A model generated the notes under the pieces. It ran no database searches. It was not told where the DNA came from and saw only the letters and a list, made by a program, of their open reading frames with translations. A DNA stretch of 64,000 nucleotides, from the NCBI RefSeq assembly GCF_051020975.1, contig NW_027478168.1:10974001-11038000 (forward strand), written 5' to 3'. Of the stretch, positions 63,410 to 64,000 are shown piece by piece. Each line of letters starts with the position of its first letter. Position 1 is the stretch's first letter. This DNA comes from Osmia lignaria lignaria. Taxonomy: Eukaryota > Arthropoda > Insecta > Hymenoptera > Megachilidae. Both the position numbers and the translations under genes were made by a program.

Positions 63410-63731
63410 TTGCAGATTTATCTCAAGGGAAGGGGCCTGACGGACATATTTCGAGATATTTCTTCTTCTTGTTGTTCTTCTTCTGCACAGCTAAGCTGGA
63501 AGTGGCATTTGCGGCTCGCACTAGTGCAGAGTTATCTCAAAGAAAGGGGCCACGGTGTTTCTGTATCTCTATTATGTTGGTGCGGCTTCGGAACTTTTAA
63601 ATATCTCGATATATCTCGAAAACTACGCTTCTGATCAAAAAATATCATAGAACATAAATTGTAGGAAACATAATTCTCTACAAAAAAGGTCTCTTAACAT
63701 TTTGCCATAGCTCGCTTCGTTTCCGAGATAT

Positions 63732-64000
63732 TTGCAGATTTATCTCAAGGGAAGGGGCCTGACGGACATATTTCGAGATATTTCTTCTTCTTGTTGTTCT
63801 TCTTCTGCACAGCTAAACTGGAAGTGGCATTTCCAGCTCGCAATAGTGCAGAGTTATCTCAAAGAGAGGGGCCACGGTGTTTCTGTATCTCTATTATGTT
63901 GGTGCGGCTTCGGAACTTTTAAATATCTTGATATATCTCGAGAACTACGCATCTGATCAAAAAATATCATAGAAGATAAAAAGTAGGAAACTTAATTCTC
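63732..64000 (+). repeat. Partial monomer at right edge
   Basis: Phases 1-269 of a TAAACTGG / TTTCCAGC / AAAGAGAGGGG type unit with GAAGATAAAAAG. It closely resembles the unit at 62444. The array continues beyond the window. Confidence 0.95.

Larger units (their letters stand above)
1..64000 (+). repeat. 322-bp satellite DNA array filling the window
   Basis: The same monomer recurs head-to-tail every 322 bases across the whole window. Landmarks such as TTTCCGAGATATTTGCAG, GAAGTGGCAT and AAAGGGGCCACGG return once per unit. Starting at 303, unit starts fall every 322 bases to 20911, then shift by -2, -1, -3 and +1 at four indels, ending with 63732. That gives 197 complete units and two partial ones. 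Units differ mainly by substitutions. No unit is inverted and nothing interrupts the array. Long homogeneous arrays of this kind are known as eukaryotic satellite DNA, usually in heterochromatin. Centromeric function cannot be judged from sequence alone. The species and satellite family are not recognised. Confidence 0.98.

Noticed and set aside
303..63956. Tandem family of small protein genes encoding 74-residue peptides
   Set aside because: TTG start only, frame changes every unit, replacements within the frame, and about 24 broken copies. Homogenisation alone explains why it stays open.
1..64000. CRISPR array
   Set aside because: The repeated element is the whole 322-bp unit with no unique spacers; unit-to-unit differences are scattered point changes.
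1..64000. rRNA, 5S RNA, tRNA or histone gene tandem array
   Set aside because: No recognisable rRNA or tRNA core sequences and no histone coding sequence in any frame; the only tRNA-like element is an imperfect box B string without box A.
1..64000. Retrotransposon or DNA transposon inside or between monomers
   Set aside because: Spacing stays at 322 bp with four indels of 1-3 bp, so there is no room for an insertion; no terminal repeats or transposase or reverse transcriptase motifs were seen.
1..64000. Telomeric repeat
   Set aside because: No short G-rich tandem motif such as TTAGG or TTAGGG arrays; the repeat unit is complex and 322 bp long.
1..64000. Array produced wholly by assembly error
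   Set aside because: Units carry many distinct, locally structured variants and HORs of different lengths, which an artefact would hardly create. Local false duplication of identical blocks (23807-25094, 15115-21552) still cannot be excluded from sequence alone.

Overview
The whole window is one tandem array of a 322-bp satellite monomer, running head-to-tail on the same strand from base 1 to base 64000. Taking the recurrent TTGCAGAT at position 303 as phase 1, I count 197 complete monomers (303-63731), a partial monomer at the left edge (1-302, phases 21-322) and a partial one at the right edge (63732-64000). Neither array edge is in the window. I see no gene, RNA gene, transposon, inverted segment or unique sequence. 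About 40% of the reference monomer is G+C by hand count.

This is typical of eukaryotic centromeric, pericentromeric or other heterochromatic satellite DNA. The length is close to two nucleosome repeats. I do not recognise the monomer as a named satellite. CpG is not depleted (13 seen against about 12.7 expected in the reference monomer). That fits a genome with sparse CpG methylation, such as many insects, but the taxon is a weak inference.

Layout: (1) 1-8996, mixed monomers with displaced 3-, 5- and 6-unit duplications. (2) 8997-21552, a ten-monomer higher-order repeat of 3.22 kb in three nearly identical copies, two of them back to back. (3) 21553-28314, a zone rich in 644-bp dimers. (4) 28315-43125, mixed monomers with displaced 2- and 4-unit duplications and several units with extra stop codons. 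(5) 43126-53427, a zone marked by a TGA-bearing monomer type and a type with TCTCACCAAAAAA. (6) 53428-64000, a zone in which one type (TAAACTGG with TTTCCAGC) recurs every few units, including a 966-bp tandem trimer. Zone borders are approximate.

Monomers differ by point changes that fall in linked blocks and are shuffled between units, while length hardly changes: I find only four indels (-2, -1, -3, +1). This pattern is expected from unequal crossing-over and gene conversion. A 74-codon frame recurs in most monomers but starts at TTG, shifts frame from unit to unit (322 is not divisible by 3) and is broken in about 24 units. I treat it as a by-product of the repeat and annotate no CDS.
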